Below, one piece after another: positions 51,481 to 60,294 of a DNA stretch of 64,000 nt. Positions within the stretch are counted from its first letter, which is position 1. Every line of letters starts with the position of its first letter. The DNA is from Oceanobacillus massiliensis str. N'diop (GTDB lineage Bacteria; Bacillota; Bacilli; Bacillales; Amphibacillaceae). Under the pieces are notes generated by a model. It was not told the origin of the DNA. It worked only from the letters and a program-made list of their open reading frames with translations, and did not search any database. The stretch lies in assembly GCF_000285495.1 (NCBI RefSeq), contig NZ_HE610980.1, forward strand, positions 153,071 to 217,070. The letters run 5' to 3'. The translations under genes were made by a program, and so were the position numbers.

Positions 51481-52567
51481 TGATACATTCTATATGGATC
51501 TTGCCTTAAAAAATGCGCAAGCAATGAAAGGACAAACAGACCCTAACCCATTAGTCGGGGCAGTCATCGTCAATGATAATCGAATTGTTGGTGTCGGAGC
51601 GCACTTGAAAGCCGGGGAGCCGCATGCAGAAATTCATGCTCTAAGAATGGCTGGTGAGCAAGCAAAAGGCGCAACTATTTATGTGACGCTTGAACCATGC
51701 TCCCACCATGGTAGAACCGGACCATGTGCTGTTGCGCTAGTCGAAGCAGGGATAAGCAAGGTTGTCATTGCCACATTGGATCCCAACCCAATTGTAGCCG
51801 GAAATGGCGTGAACATCTTAAAGGATGCAGGCATTGAAGTGATTAGCGGCGTCTTAGAACAAGAATCCATACAGATGAATGAGGTTTTCAATAAATTTAT
51901 CATGAAAAAGAAACCCTTCATTACATTAAAATCCGGGATTACTCTTGATGGAAAGGTGGCCTCGCATACGTTTCACAGTAAATGGATTACATCAGAAGAA
52001 GCAAGATATGATGTCCACCAGCTAAGGAGCGAACATATGGCCATTCTGACAGGTATCAATACTGTCATTAAAGACAATCCCGCCTTAACTGCACGCATAC
52101 CGAATGGAAGAAATCCAATTCGTATCGTTATGGATTCAAGCCTAAGAATTCCTTTCGATGCACAGGTCATTACGGATAATAAGGCTGAGACCATTATCTT
52201 TACCAGTCAGAACTATGATAAGACAAAAAGAAAGTCACTGGAAAAGCTGCATATAAATGTTGTGGAGACATCCGGACAGCAGTATACAAATCCAATTGAA
52301 GTTGCAGACTATTTAGGTGAAAGAGGCATTTCTTCCTTATTAATCGAGGGCGGAGGGAATATCAATGCTTCTTTTATCGAGAATAAGCTTGTTGATAAAA
52401 TAGTACTGTATATTGCGCCCCGATTAATCGGTGGGAAGGATGCACCAACCTTCCTTGAAGGCATAGGCATTGATCAAATGAGCGATGCTATAGAACTGGA
52501 AACTACAGACATACACCGAATTGGACCTGACTTTAAGTTTGTCGGCTACCCGTACTATCACGATTAA
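51473..52567 (+). CDS. ribD: RibD, bifunctional pyrimidine deaminase/reductase
   Basis: A 364-residue two-domain enzyme. The N-terminal deaminase carries the Zn motif HAE (51-53) with PCSHHGRTGPC (Cys76, Cys85). The C-terminal reductase carries GITLDGKVASH, SKWITSEEAR and the NADPH loop LLIEGGGNINASF. It performs riboflavin steps 2 and 3. It follows ribA with an 8-bp overlap. There is no ribB, ribE or ribH here and no FMN riboswitch, so this is an accessory early-pathway pair that may feed a pyrimidine or pteridine-like product or top up flavin. Confidence 0.93.
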   Translation: MTDDTFYMDLALKNAQAMKGQTDPNPLVGAVIVNDNRIVGVGAHLKAGEPHAEIHALRMAGEQAKGATIYVTLEPCSHHGRTGPCAVALVEAGISKVVIATLDPNPIVAGNGVNILKDAGIEVISGVLEQESIQMNEVFNKFIMKKKPFITLKSGITLDGKVASHTFHSKWITSEEARYDVHQLRSEHMAILTGINTVIKDNPALTARIPNGRNPIRIVMDSSLRIPFDAQVITDNKAETIIFTSQNYDKTKRKSLEKLHINVVETSGQQYTNPIEVADYLGERGISSLLIEGGGNINASFIENKLVDKIVLYIAPRLIGGKDAPTFLEGIGIDQMSDAIELETTDIHRIGPDFKFVGYPYYHD

Positions 52568-52592
52568 TACGATTACATGAGGGATCATATAT

Positions 52593-53159
52593 ATGAGATT
52601 TGGTTTTGATATTGACGATACATTAATCAACTTAAGGGAGCATGCTTTCCACATCTACAATAGGAAATTGAATAAAAATGTGGGAATAGCTGCTTTCCAT
52701 CAAATTCAGCGTGTTGAAATTCATGAGGTCTTCGGGATGTCCGAAAGCCAAGGAAAAGCCATGTGGAATAATTCTCTGGAGGAGATCTACTATACTGCCT
52801 GTCCTGCATTTCCAGGTGCCATAGAAGCATTGCAAGCCCTCGAAAGCAATGGACATGATATATTCTACATTACAGCACGACCAAAGGAGCACGGTGAAAG
52901 AACAAGAGAGTGGCTAAAGGAGCAGGGATTCCCTGTTGATGAGGACCGATTTTTCTTCGGAATGAAGGATGAAGAAAAACTGCTTACCATACAGAGACTG
53001 AAGCTTGATTATTACGTAGATGATAAACCTGCAGTTCTTCATACACTGCTTGATGGCTCGACTCAACTATATGTAAAAGATCAATCCTATAACAAACATA
53101 TTAAGGATGTTCCAAGAATTATAGACTGGGAAGACTTCGTGAAGGATATTCTAAACTAG
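52593..53159 (+). CDS. HAD-like 5'-nucleotidase (NT5C type, YqfW-like)
   Basis: A 188-residue HAD-superfamily protein. The N-terminal FDIDDTLINL supplies the nucleophile Asp6 and acid Asp8, FYITARPKEH is motif II, and YYVDDKPAVLHTL is the motif IV Asp pair. It resembles the 5'(3')-deoxyribonucleotidase (NT5C) family and B. subtilis YqfW. It probably dephosphorylates nucleotides or a riboflavin-pathway phosphate; the second is an inference from its place 25 bp after ribD. The start has GAGGG upstream. Confidence 0.82.
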   Translation: MRFGFDIDDTLINLREHAFHIYNRKLNKNVGIAAFHQIQRVEIHEVFGMSESQGKAMWNNSLEEIYYTACPAFPGAIEALQALESNGHDIFYITARPKEHGERTREWLKEQGFPVDEDRFFFGMKDEEKLLTIQRLKLDYYVDDKPAVLHTLLDGSTQLYVKDQSYNKHIKDVPRIIDWEDFVKDILN

Positions 53160-53358
53160 ACTTTACCAATGGAAACTGTTCCGAATTTTACATGGACAGC
53201 TTTCCTTTTTTTTGACTTTCATTACCATTATGTTAATCAACCTACTCACGCACACCAAATCAATAATAGTGCATCCGATATATTACATATTTGAATTGCT
53301 TATTGTTTCATGTATAATTTAGTATAAGAGTCTAATATGTTCCAGGAGGTGACATGCA

Positions 53359-54003
53359 TTGCCTATACCAACCGATCATTTAAAACCGATCCGCTTATCG
53401 GCAAAGGAAAATGCCTTTAATCAAATACAGCAATGGATCATAGATGGAACCTTGCTCCCAGGAGAAAAATTAAACGACACAGAGCTTGCGCAGGCATTAG
53501 GAGTCAGCAGGACACCCGTTCGTGAGTCCCTGCAATTGCTGGAGGCCCAAGGATTCGTGGAAATGTTCCCTGGGAAAGCTACTCAAGTAACAGAAATCGA
53601 AAAGGATGCCATAAAGGATCTGCTCCCCCCACTCGCTGCTTTACAGTCCCTTTCAGCAGAGCTCGCTATCATGCATTTAACTGATGAGATTTTGCAGCTG
53701 CTGACTAAAACCAACGAACGATTTGCAGAAGCAATCCGCTCAGAGAATTACTATGCAGGATTAAAAATTGATGAGCAATTTCATAAGATAATCGTCAACA
53801 CTGCAAAGAACAGCTATATAGATGGATTGCTCGATTCTTTACAGGCACATGTCCGCAGACAATATTTTCATAACTCCATTGTTCTGACCGAAAAGTCTAT
53901 TGAGGACCATTGGAAAATCATTGAATTAATGAAGAATGGCCATACAGCAGAGCTTGCAAAAGTAATGAAAGAAAACTGGCTTCGTAATATTCATAAATTT
54001 TAA
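53359..54003 (+). CDS. GntR-family regulator, FadR/FCD type
   Basis: A 214-residue regulator with a GntR winged helix (IQQWIIDGTLLPGEKLNDTE, then LGVSRTPVRESLQLLEAQGF) and a helical FCD ligand-binding domain, which in FadR-type proteins binds small organic acids through a metal site. The start is TTG, 8 nt after AGGAGGT. It stands alone; the next gene on the plus strand is 1.8 kb away, so its targets are not evident. A terminator follows. Confidence 0.88.
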   Translation: MPIPTDHLKPIRLSAKENAFNQIQQWIIDGTLLPGEKLNDTELAQALGVSRTPVRESLQLLEAQGFVEMFPGKATQVTEIEKDAIKDLLPPLAALQSLSAELAIMHLTDEILQLLTKTNERFAEAIRSENYYAGLKIDEQFHKIIVNTAKNSYIDGLLDSLQAHVRRQYFHNSIVLTEKSIEDHWKIIELMKNGHTAELAKVMKENWLRNIHKF

Positions 54004-54034
54004 ATCTACTTTATGCATCTTCAAATAAACAAAA

Positions 54035-54071
54035 GACCGACTTTCTCCTTTAAAATGGAAAGTCGGTTTTT
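54035..54071. terminator. Terminator of the GntR gene
   Basis: GACCGACTTTC pairs with GAAAGTCGGT around a 12-nt loop, followed by TTTTTC. Confidence 0.85.
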
Positions 54072-54092
54072 CAGCCTCATTATCTATAAAAT

Positions 54093-54214
54093 GACGTAAG
54101 AGCAGCGGCCGCTTTCAGATTCCTCAGAAGCAAGCCCGGCTTCCTGCGGGATCTTCAGCTGATGCTCTTACCGCCGGAGTCGAGTGCCCTTCGCTCCAAT
54201 CAATCAGATTAAAG
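54093..54214. repeat. MITE-related core fragment
   Basis: Matches the core of the elements at 16379 and 61074 (CTTCCTGCGGGATCTTCAGC and CGCTCCAATCAATCAG) but lacks both termini. It carries its own short inverted repeat GTAAGAGCA...TGCTCTTAC. It lies between the GntR gene and brnQ. Confidence 0.7.
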
Positions 54215-54247
54215 CGAATGGGTAATCGTTCAACCAAGCAAAGAACC

Positions 54248-55606
54248 TTATGCCTCCTGGGCTGCATCGCTTTTTTGCCACCTGGCAACCAGACCAGTTA
54301 ATAGGATGACGAGCAATGCCGGAAGGAGCCAGCCGAGCCCTTCATCATATAATGGCAGAATCTCCTTATAGAAAGATAGAACCGGTTTCATCCAGTTAAA
54401 ATAGGCAATCTCAAGTGAATCACATAATGCCTTTAGACCATCAAAGAAACTGATTGCAAACGTTACTGCAATCGTTGCAGCATATACCATCCGTGCATGA
54501 TTGAACAGTGATGATAGAAACGCCAGCAGCATAAGTACGATAGCAAGCGGATATAGCAGCATTAGAACCGGAATCGAGAATGTAATAATGTTTTCCAATC
54601 CAAAGTTTGCAACAATAAACGTCAGCACAGAGAAAAATACTACCAATAACTTATAGCTGATTTTCGGAAACAATGTATGGAAATACTCCGCATTGGCTGT
54701 TATTAAACCAATTGCTGTCGTCAAACAAGCCAGGATAATAACTACAGCAAGCATGACAGATCCCACTATACCGAAGTAATAGGAAGCCGCCCCGCTAAGA
54801 ACTGGTCCTCCTGTATCAAATAATCCCAGTGCTGCTATACTTGTCGCTCCAAGGTATGCAGTACCTACATAAATCACGCCAAGCAAAGCAATTGCGATAA
54901 TCCCTGACTTGGCAGTTGCCGCCAGGATTTCCCCTTTTGAAGTAATTCCCATCGAACGAATTATATTGATAACAATTATGCCGAATACAAGTGATGCCAA
55001 TGCATCCATTGTATTATATCCTTCCAGAAAACCCGTCATAAATGCCCCGCTCTGATATGCTTCTTGCGGAGATGCAAGAGAGTCCATTGGATTAATCAAT
55101 GCTGCAAGTAAAAGAACGGCAAGAAGTATAACCAGCCCCGGCGCTAATATCTTTCCCACATTGTCGACCATTTTTGCCGGGTATAATGAAATGAAAAGCG
55201 CTGCAGCAAAAAAGAATATAGAAAAGATGAGCAATCCAGATTGCTGGAATCCTTCATTTACAAAGGGAGCAATCCCTACTTCAAATGCTACAGTTCCTGT
55301 TCTTGGAGCAGCGAAAAAAGGTCCGATTGTTAAATAGAGCAGTGAAGTAAAAATAATGCCATATATTGGATGCACCCTTCCTGCCAGCTGCTGCAAATTC
55401 CTGCTTCCAGAATACCCCATTGCCAATATCCCAAGTAACGGCAAACCCACGCCTGTAATTAAAAATCCAAGTACTGCCGGGCCTAGGTTTGTTCCAGAAT
55501 ATTGACCTAACTGCGCCGGAAATATTAAGTTTCCAGCTCCAAAGAATAAAGCAAATAGCATTAGTCCAATTGCCAGATATGACGAGAATGGTAGCTTGTC
55601 CTTCAT
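54248..55606 (-). CDS. brnQ: BrnQ, branched-chain amino acid Na+/H+ symporter
   Basis: A 452-residue LIVCS-family transporter with about 12 membrane helices. The N-terminal FALFFGAGNLIFPAQLGQYS and TSLLYLTIGPFFAAPRTGTV are diagnostic. It takes up isoleucine, leucine and valine with Na+ or H+. The start has AGGGGG upstream. It is divergent from the aminotransferase gene with 244 bp between them; no T-box was seen. Confidence 0.93.
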   Translation of the reverse strand: MKDKLPFSSYLAIGLMLFALFFGAGNLIFPAQLGQYSGTNLGPAVLGFLITGVGLPLLGILAMGYSGSRNLQQLAGRVHPIYGIIFTSLLYLTIGPFFAAPRTGTVAFEVGIAPFVNEGFQQSGLLIFSIFFFAAALFISLYPAKMVDNVGKILAPGLVILLAVLLLAALINPMDSLASPQEAYQSGAFMTGFLEGYNTMDALASLVFGIIVINIIRSMGITSKGEILAATAKSGIIAIALLGVIYVGTAYLGATSIAALGLFDTGGPVLSGAASYYFGIVGSVMLAVVIILACLTTAIGLITANAEYFHTLFPKISYKLLVVFFSVLTFIVANFGLENIITFSIPVLMLLYPLAIVLMLLAFLSSLFNHARMVYAATIAVTFAISFFDGLKALCDSLEIAYFNWMKPVLSFYKEILPLYDEGLGWLLPALLVILLTGLVARWQKSDAAQEA

Positions 55607-55850
55607 AATGATGTTCCCCCTATGTTGTATGCTCTCTCATATAATTTATACTTTTCAGATTTTTACTTAACCAATTCACTTTCAATGTTGACAATATTAC
55701 TACCTCTCGTACCAAAATGCAATATATTACACGAAAAGATTATAAGCATTTTTAATGAATCCTTACGATATTCGCTATAGACAAGCGTAATAAAAGAATA
55801 TAAGATTTAGTTAATTATTTGAATTAACTAGCAAAAGAGGTTTTTTTACT

Positions 55851-57020
55851 ATGGAATTATCCAACCGTTTACAAAGCTTACCTTCTCAATTCTTTGCAAC
55901 CTTAGTAAAGAAGGTTGCAACGGCCATTGATGAAGGCAGAGATATTATTAATCTTGGGCAAGGAAATCCCGATCAGCCTACCCCTTCCCATATTGTCAAA
56001 GCCATGCAGCAGGCTGTTGAAAATCCGGGCACACATAAATACTCCCCCTTCCGAGGAACAGATGAGTTTAGACAGGCTGCAGCCGACTTCTATAAACGCG
56101 AATACAATGTAAATCTGGACCCAGAGACAGAAATTGCGGTACTATTCGGTACAAAGATAGGATTGGTCGAACTGCCACTTGCTTTAATGAATGAGGGAGA
56201 TCTATTGCTGCTTCCCGATCCTGGTTATCCCGATTATCTATCTGGTGCAGGACTTGCTAACATTACTTATGAAACAATGCCCTTACATAGTGAAAATGCA
56301 TTTTTGCCTGATTATGATGCATTGACTGCCAATCAGAAAGAACGGGCCAAATTACTCTACCTGAACTATCCAAACAATCCAACTGGTGCAACTGCATCGA
56401 TTGATTTTTTTGAAGAAACCGTCCGAATTGGGAAGACCAGCAATATAGGTATTGTCCATGACTTTGCATATGGAGCCATAGGCTTTGATGGACAGAAGCC
56501 TGTCAGTTTTATGCAGGCTGAGGGGGCCAAAGAAGTCGGCATTGAATTGTATACATTGTCAAAAACCTATAACATGGCCGGGTGGCGTATTGGTTTTGCT
56601 GTTGGAAACGCTAAAATGATTGAAGCCATCAATCTCTTGCAGGACCATTTGTTTGTAAGCATATTCCCTGCTCTTCAGCATGCGGGAGCCGTTGCATTGA
56701 CGGGCAGCCAGGAAAGTGTCGATGAATTAGTCGCCCTTTATGAGAGCAGAAGGAATACGTTAATTGCCGAATGCAACCGGATCGGATGGAACGTTAGCTC
56801 TCCAAAAGGATCCTTCTTTGCCTGGCTTCCTGTTCCTGAATCCTATACAAGTGAAGCGTTTGCTGATTATCTGCTGGAGAATGCCGACGTCGCAGTCGCT
56901 GCAGGTAATGGATTTGGAGCATATGGTGAAGGATATGTACGGATTGGCCTTCTTGTTGACGAGAAGCGAATTATAGAAGCCATTTCCAGAATCGAAAAGC
57001 TGGATATTTTCCATCCATAG
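55851..57020 (+). CDS. MtnE-like PLP aminotransferase
   Basis: A 389-residue class I aminotransferase. The PLP lysine is Lys238 in TLSKTYNMAGWR; NPNDQ-type contacts lie in LNYPNNPTGA and VHDFAYGAIGF. The sequence closely resembles B. subtilis MtnE (YkrV), which transaminates 2-keto-4-methylthiobutyrate (KMTB) to methionine in methionine salvage (opening INLGQGNPDQPTP and late PKGSFFAWLPVPESYTSEAF are near-identical by memory). Its own leader has no S-box, but a SAM-I riboswitch operon begins 130 bp downstream. The start follows AGAGG. It fits a methionine-forming step. Confidence 0.87.
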   Translation: MELSNRLQSLPSQFFATLVKKVATAIDEGRDIINLGQGNPDQPTPSHIVKAMQQAVENPGTHKYSPFRGTDEFRQAAADFYKREYNVNLDPETEIAVLFGTKIGLVELPLALMNEGDLLLLPDPGYPDYLSGAGLANITYETMPLHSENAFLPDYDALTANQKERAKLLYLNYPNNPTGATASIDFFEETVRIGKTSNIGIVHDFAYGAIGFDGQKPVSFMQAEGAKEVGIELYTLSKTYNMAGWRIGFAVGNAKMIEAINLLQDHLFVSIFPALQHAGAVALTGSQESVDELVALYESRRNTLIAECNRIGWNVSSPKGSFFAWLPVPESYTSEAFADYLLENADVAVAAGNGFGAYGEGYVRIGLLVDEKRIIEAISRIEKLDIFHP

Positions 57021-57149
57021 CCTTGAATAATTTTATCTAATCGCTTCCCTGTTCTTCTGATTAACTAAATTTTTTCAAAAATAAGTATTGACTAAATGAT
57101 TAATATACGGTAATTTTATTTAGTAATATCAAACCAAATACTATTATTT

Positions 57150-57313
57150 CTCTTATCAAGAGTAGCTGAGGGACTGGCCCAATGAAGCTCGGCAACCTTT
57201 ATGTGTTCAACATAGAAAGGTGCTAAATCCAGCAAAACGTTATGTTTTGGAAGATAAGAGAGGACCGTGAATTTATCCATTTACAAGCCTCTCTTTCTAA
57301 TAAGAGAGGCTTT
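57150..57313 (+). promoter_or_regulatory. SAM-I riboswitch (S-box) with terminator
   Basis: P1 CTCTTATC (57150) pairs with the GATAAGAG at its end. The core has AGAGTAGCTGAGGGACTGGC, CCAATGAAGCTCGGCAACC and GGTGCTAAATCCAGC. The terminator AAGCCTCTCTT/AAGAGAGGCTTTTT lies at 57285-57314. AGAGAGGA just after P1 allows an antiterminator. It should shut the metN operon when SAM is plentiful. Confidence 0.96.
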
Positions 57314-57383
57314 TTGAATAACCGATAGTCAATATTGGAAGCGGGAGATCTGGTCCCAGCATCTTTTGAAAGGATTGTACATA

Positions 57384-58400
57384 ATGATCAAATTAGAGAA
57401 TATCACAAAAGTTTTCCCCTCTAAAAATGGGACTGTTAAGGCACTGAATAACGTGAACCTCCATGTCAAGAAAGGTGAAATTCACGGCGTTATTGGCTAC
57501 AGTGGCGCGGGGAAAAGCACATTAATCCGGTGCGTCAATTTACTTGAAAAACCAACAAGCGGGAGTGTATTTATTGATAATGTCGAAATGACCTCCCTAT
57601 CCCCGGAGAAATTAAGGAAGACCCGTCAGAAGATAGGGATGATTTTCCAGCATTTTAACCTATTGAAGACTGCAACCGTATATGATAATGTCGCGATTCC
57701 GCTTAGACTGCTTGGCTATGACAAGCAGGAAGTGGAGACAAGGGTGAATAAATATCTCGATATCGTTGACCTATTGGAAAAAAAACATACATATCCTTCT
57801 CAGCTATCCGGGGGACAGAAACAGCGGGTTGCCATCGCAAGGGCATTATCGCAGGATCCGCAAGTGCTGCTAAGTGATGAAGCGACAAGTGCTCTCGATC
57901 CTGAGACAACTAATTCGATTCTCGATTTGCTGTTGAAGATTAATGAAGAGCTTGAAATCACCATCTTGCTGATTACCCATGAGATGAATGTCATCCAGAA
58001 GATCTGTGACTATGTTTATGTCATTGAAAATGGCGATCTTATCGAGCAGGGAACTGCAATAGATCTATTTACCAACCCAGTAGAAAACACAACGAAGAAA
58101 TTCTTGAATACCATCTCACAACGGAAGCTTTCAGATAACCTTATCGCACAGCTGAAACTAAATGGGACAGTCACACGGTTAACATTCCGGGGTGAAAATA
58201 CAGGGCAGCCTCTCCTTGCTCAGGTAAGCCAGCGTTTTAAGGTGGAACCGAATATTTTAACAGCCAATATTATGGAGCTTAAAAACGGCATCGTTGGTAA
58301 TCTGGTTATTCATCTTGTCGGTGAACCACATGTAGTGGCAGAAGCCTTGCAATTTCTAAGGGAACACGATGTCGTTACAGAAGAATTGGAGGGAAAATAA
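57384..58400 (+). CDS. metN: MetN, methionine ABC importer ATPase
   Basis: A 338-residue ATPase with Walker A GYSGAGKS (38-45), signature LSGGQKQR (141-148), Walker B VLLSDEATSALD and the C-terminal NIL domain (about 265-338), which binds methionine and gives transinhibition in MetN. It is downstream of a SAM-I riboswitch. ATG 57384 is preceded by AAAGG; the frame is open slightly upstream. metI follows with no gap. No metQ substrate-binding lipoprotein gene lies in this operon. Confidence 0.95.
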   Translation: MIKLENITKVFPSKNGTVKALNNVNLHVKKGEIHGVIGYSGAGKSTLIRCVNLLEKPTSGSVFIDNVEMTSLSPEKLRKTRQKIGMIFQHFNLLKTATVYDNVAIPLRLLGYDKQEVETRVNKYLDIVDLLEKKHTYPSQLSGGQKQRVAIARALSQDPQVLLSDEATSALDPETTNSILDLLLKINEELEITILLITHEMNVIQKICDYVYVIENGDLIEQGTAIDLFTNPVENTTKKFLNTISQRKLSDNLIAQLKLNGTVTRLTFRGENTGQPLLAQVSQRFKVEPNILTANIMELKNGIVGNLVIHLVGEPHVVAEALQFLREHDVVTEELEGK

Positions 58401-59063
58401 ATGAATGAATTTATGGAAGAATGGCTACCAATCTTTGGAGAAGCAGTTGTACAAACCTTTCAAATGGTTATTATTTCTCACTTCTTTGCCGTACTGATAG
58501 GAATACCGCTAGCAATATTACTGATTCTTACAAGACCCGGGCAATCGCTTGAAAATAAATGGGTTTATCAAATATTGAACTTAATTATCAACGTTATTCG
58601 ATCCGTTCCGTTTATCATCCTGCTTTTCTTTATCCTTCCGTTTACAAAATTGCTGGTGGGCGTGACCATTGGTGTAAAAGGAGTCATCGTCCCACTGGTC
58701 ATTAATGCCGCTCCATATATTGCAAGATTAATAGAATCTGCATTGCTGGAAGTGGATAACGGTGTCATTGAGGCCTATAAAGCAATGGGGATTAAAACAC
58801 GTCAAATCATATGGAATGTTATGTTAAGGGAAGCAAGACCTGCCATTATTCTGGGATTAACGATTGCTACAGTCAGTTTAATTGGTGCTACTGCAATGGC
58901 CGGACTCGTCGGTGCAGGTGGGCTTGGTGATCTGGCTTACCGTTTCGGACACCTCCGCTATGAGGTAGACGTTATGTATGTGACCGTGATTATTCTAATC
59001 ATTATTGTACAAGGGATTCAATCAATCGGAAACAGACTTGCAGCCCGATTGAAGAAAGATTAA
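58401..59063 (+). CDS. metI: MetI, methionine ABC importer permease
   Basis: A 220-residue permease with five membrane helices and the EAA loop EAYKAMGIKTRQIIWNVMLR that docks on MetN. The late ATAMAGLVGAGGLGDLAYRF is typical of MetI. It starts on the base after the metN stop. Together they form the translocator for D- or L-methionine or related thioethers. The missing partner MetQ must come from another locus, or be one specific for an analogue. Confidence 0.95.
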   Translation: MNEFMEEWLPIFGEAVVQTFQMVIISHFFAVLIGIPLAILLILTRPGQSLENKWVYQILNLIINVIRSVPFIILLFFILPFTKLLVGVTIGVKGVIVPLVINAAPYIARLIESALLEVDNGVIEAYKAMGIKTRQIIWNVMLREARPAIILGLTIATVSLIGATAMAGLVGAGGLGDLAYRFGHLRYEVDVMYVTVIILIIIVQGIQSIGNRLAARLKKD

Positions 59064-59098
59064 TCAAGCACGTTTATCATTTTTGAGAGGTGATCCGC

Positions 59099-60241
59099 AT
59101 GCCCATTATAAATACTGAGGATTCTTTTTTACAGCAAATTGGTTCATCCGAATCCTTCCCTTTTAACTTTGCAGAGTTGGAAGCAGCTGCACGCGAACAG
59201 ATTCCTGCAGCTGGATTCGGCTATATCCGCTCTGGCGCAGGTGGTGAGGGAACGCTGCGAAATAATAGAGCTTCCTTTGAAAAGCTATCCATTGTCCCGA
59301 GATTTTTAAACGATCTGTCCGTTGCAAACACAAGTATTGAGTTATTTGGACGGAAGTATCTCCATCCTTTTCTGCTTGCACCTGTAGGAATGCTGAAGCT
59401 TGCCCATGAAGAGGGGGAAAAGGCTGCCGCAAGGGCCGCTGCCCTCCATCATGTACCGTTTATCCAAAGCACGGTTTCCAGCTTTTCGATAGAGGAAGTG
59501 GCCAGTGCTGCTCCCGACAGTCCAAAATGGTTTCAGTTATATTGGTCCAATAATGAAAATATCTCCTACAGCATGGTGGATAGAGCTGAAAAAGCTGGCT
59601 ATGAGGCAATTGTCTTAACAGTAGACACATTTATGCTCGGCTGGCGTGAAGAGGATATGCGCAACCAATTTTCTCCTTTAAAAGAAGGATACGGAAAGGC
59701 CAATTACGTCACAGATACGGCCTTCCTATCCTCATTGCCAAGTACGGATGATGATACGATAATCAAGGGAATTTTGACCAACATCTTTCATCCGTCCCTA
59801 AACTGGAAGCATATAGCAGAACTCCAGAAGCGGACAAAGCTGCCACTTTTATTAAAAGGAATTCTCCATCCTGAAGATGCAAAATTGGCTATAGAGGCAG
59901 GAATTGATGGACTTATTGTCTCCAATCACGGGGGGCGGCAGATGGATGGACTAATCTCAAGCATCGATGCCTTACCTGGGATTGCTAAAGCGGTAAATGG
60001 TTCCATACCTATCCTGCTTGATAGCGGTATTCGACGAGGATCCGATGTGGTGAAGGCGTTGGCCTTGGGTGCCGATGCTGTTTTACTCGGAAGACCCTAT
60101 GTATATGGACTTTCAATTGGTGGTCAAAGGGGCGTCGAAAAAGTGCTGTCTAATTTCATTCAGGAGACAAGTGTTTCTCTGGCATTATCTGGCGCTGCAG
60201 ACACGCGGGCAGCAAGAAATATAACATTAGTCAGAAACTGA
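59099..60241 (+). CDS. FMN-dependent alpha-hydroxy-acid oxidase (lactate oxidase-like)
   Basis: A 380-residue TIM-barrel flavoprotein of the lactate oxidase/lactate monooxygenase/glycolate oxidase family. It has the substrate Tyr in FGYIRSGAGGEGT, FMN-binding PVGMLKLAH and QLYWSNN, the catalytic His and Arg in SNHGGRQMDG, and the FMN phosphate loop DSGIRRGSDVVKAL and GRPYVYG. It oxidises an L-2-hydroxy acid to a 2-keto acid. In this SAM-controlled operon the obvious candidate is 2-hydroxy-4-methylthiobutanoate, giving KMTB; this is inference. ATG 59099 is 6 nt after GAGGTG. Confidence 0.88.
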   Translation: MPIINTEDSFLQQIGSSESFPFNFAELEAAAREQIPAAGFGYIRSGAGGEGTLRNNRASFEKLSIVPRFLNDLSVANTSIELFGRKYLHPFLLAPVGMLKLAHEEGEKAAARAAALHHVPFIQSTVSSFSIEEVASAAPDSPKWFQLYWSNNENISYSMVDRAEKAGYEAIVLTVDTFMLGWREEDMRNQFSPLKEGYGKANYVTDTAFLSSLPSTDDDTIIKGILTNIFHPSLNWKHIAELQKRTKLPLLLKGILHPEDAKLAIEAGIDGLIVSNHGGRQMDGLISSIDALPGIAKAVNGSIPILLDSGIRRGSDVVKALALGADAVLLGRPYVYGLSIGGQRGVEKVLSNFIQETSVSLALSGAADTRAARNITLVRN

Positions 60242-60294
60242 TTTATACGTAAAACAGTTGATACACCCAACCATATTTCCAAAGGAGCGATAAT

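Noticed and set aside
55607-55850. T-box leader for brnQ
   Set aside because: No T-box sequence (AGGGTGGNACCGCG) is present in either direction.
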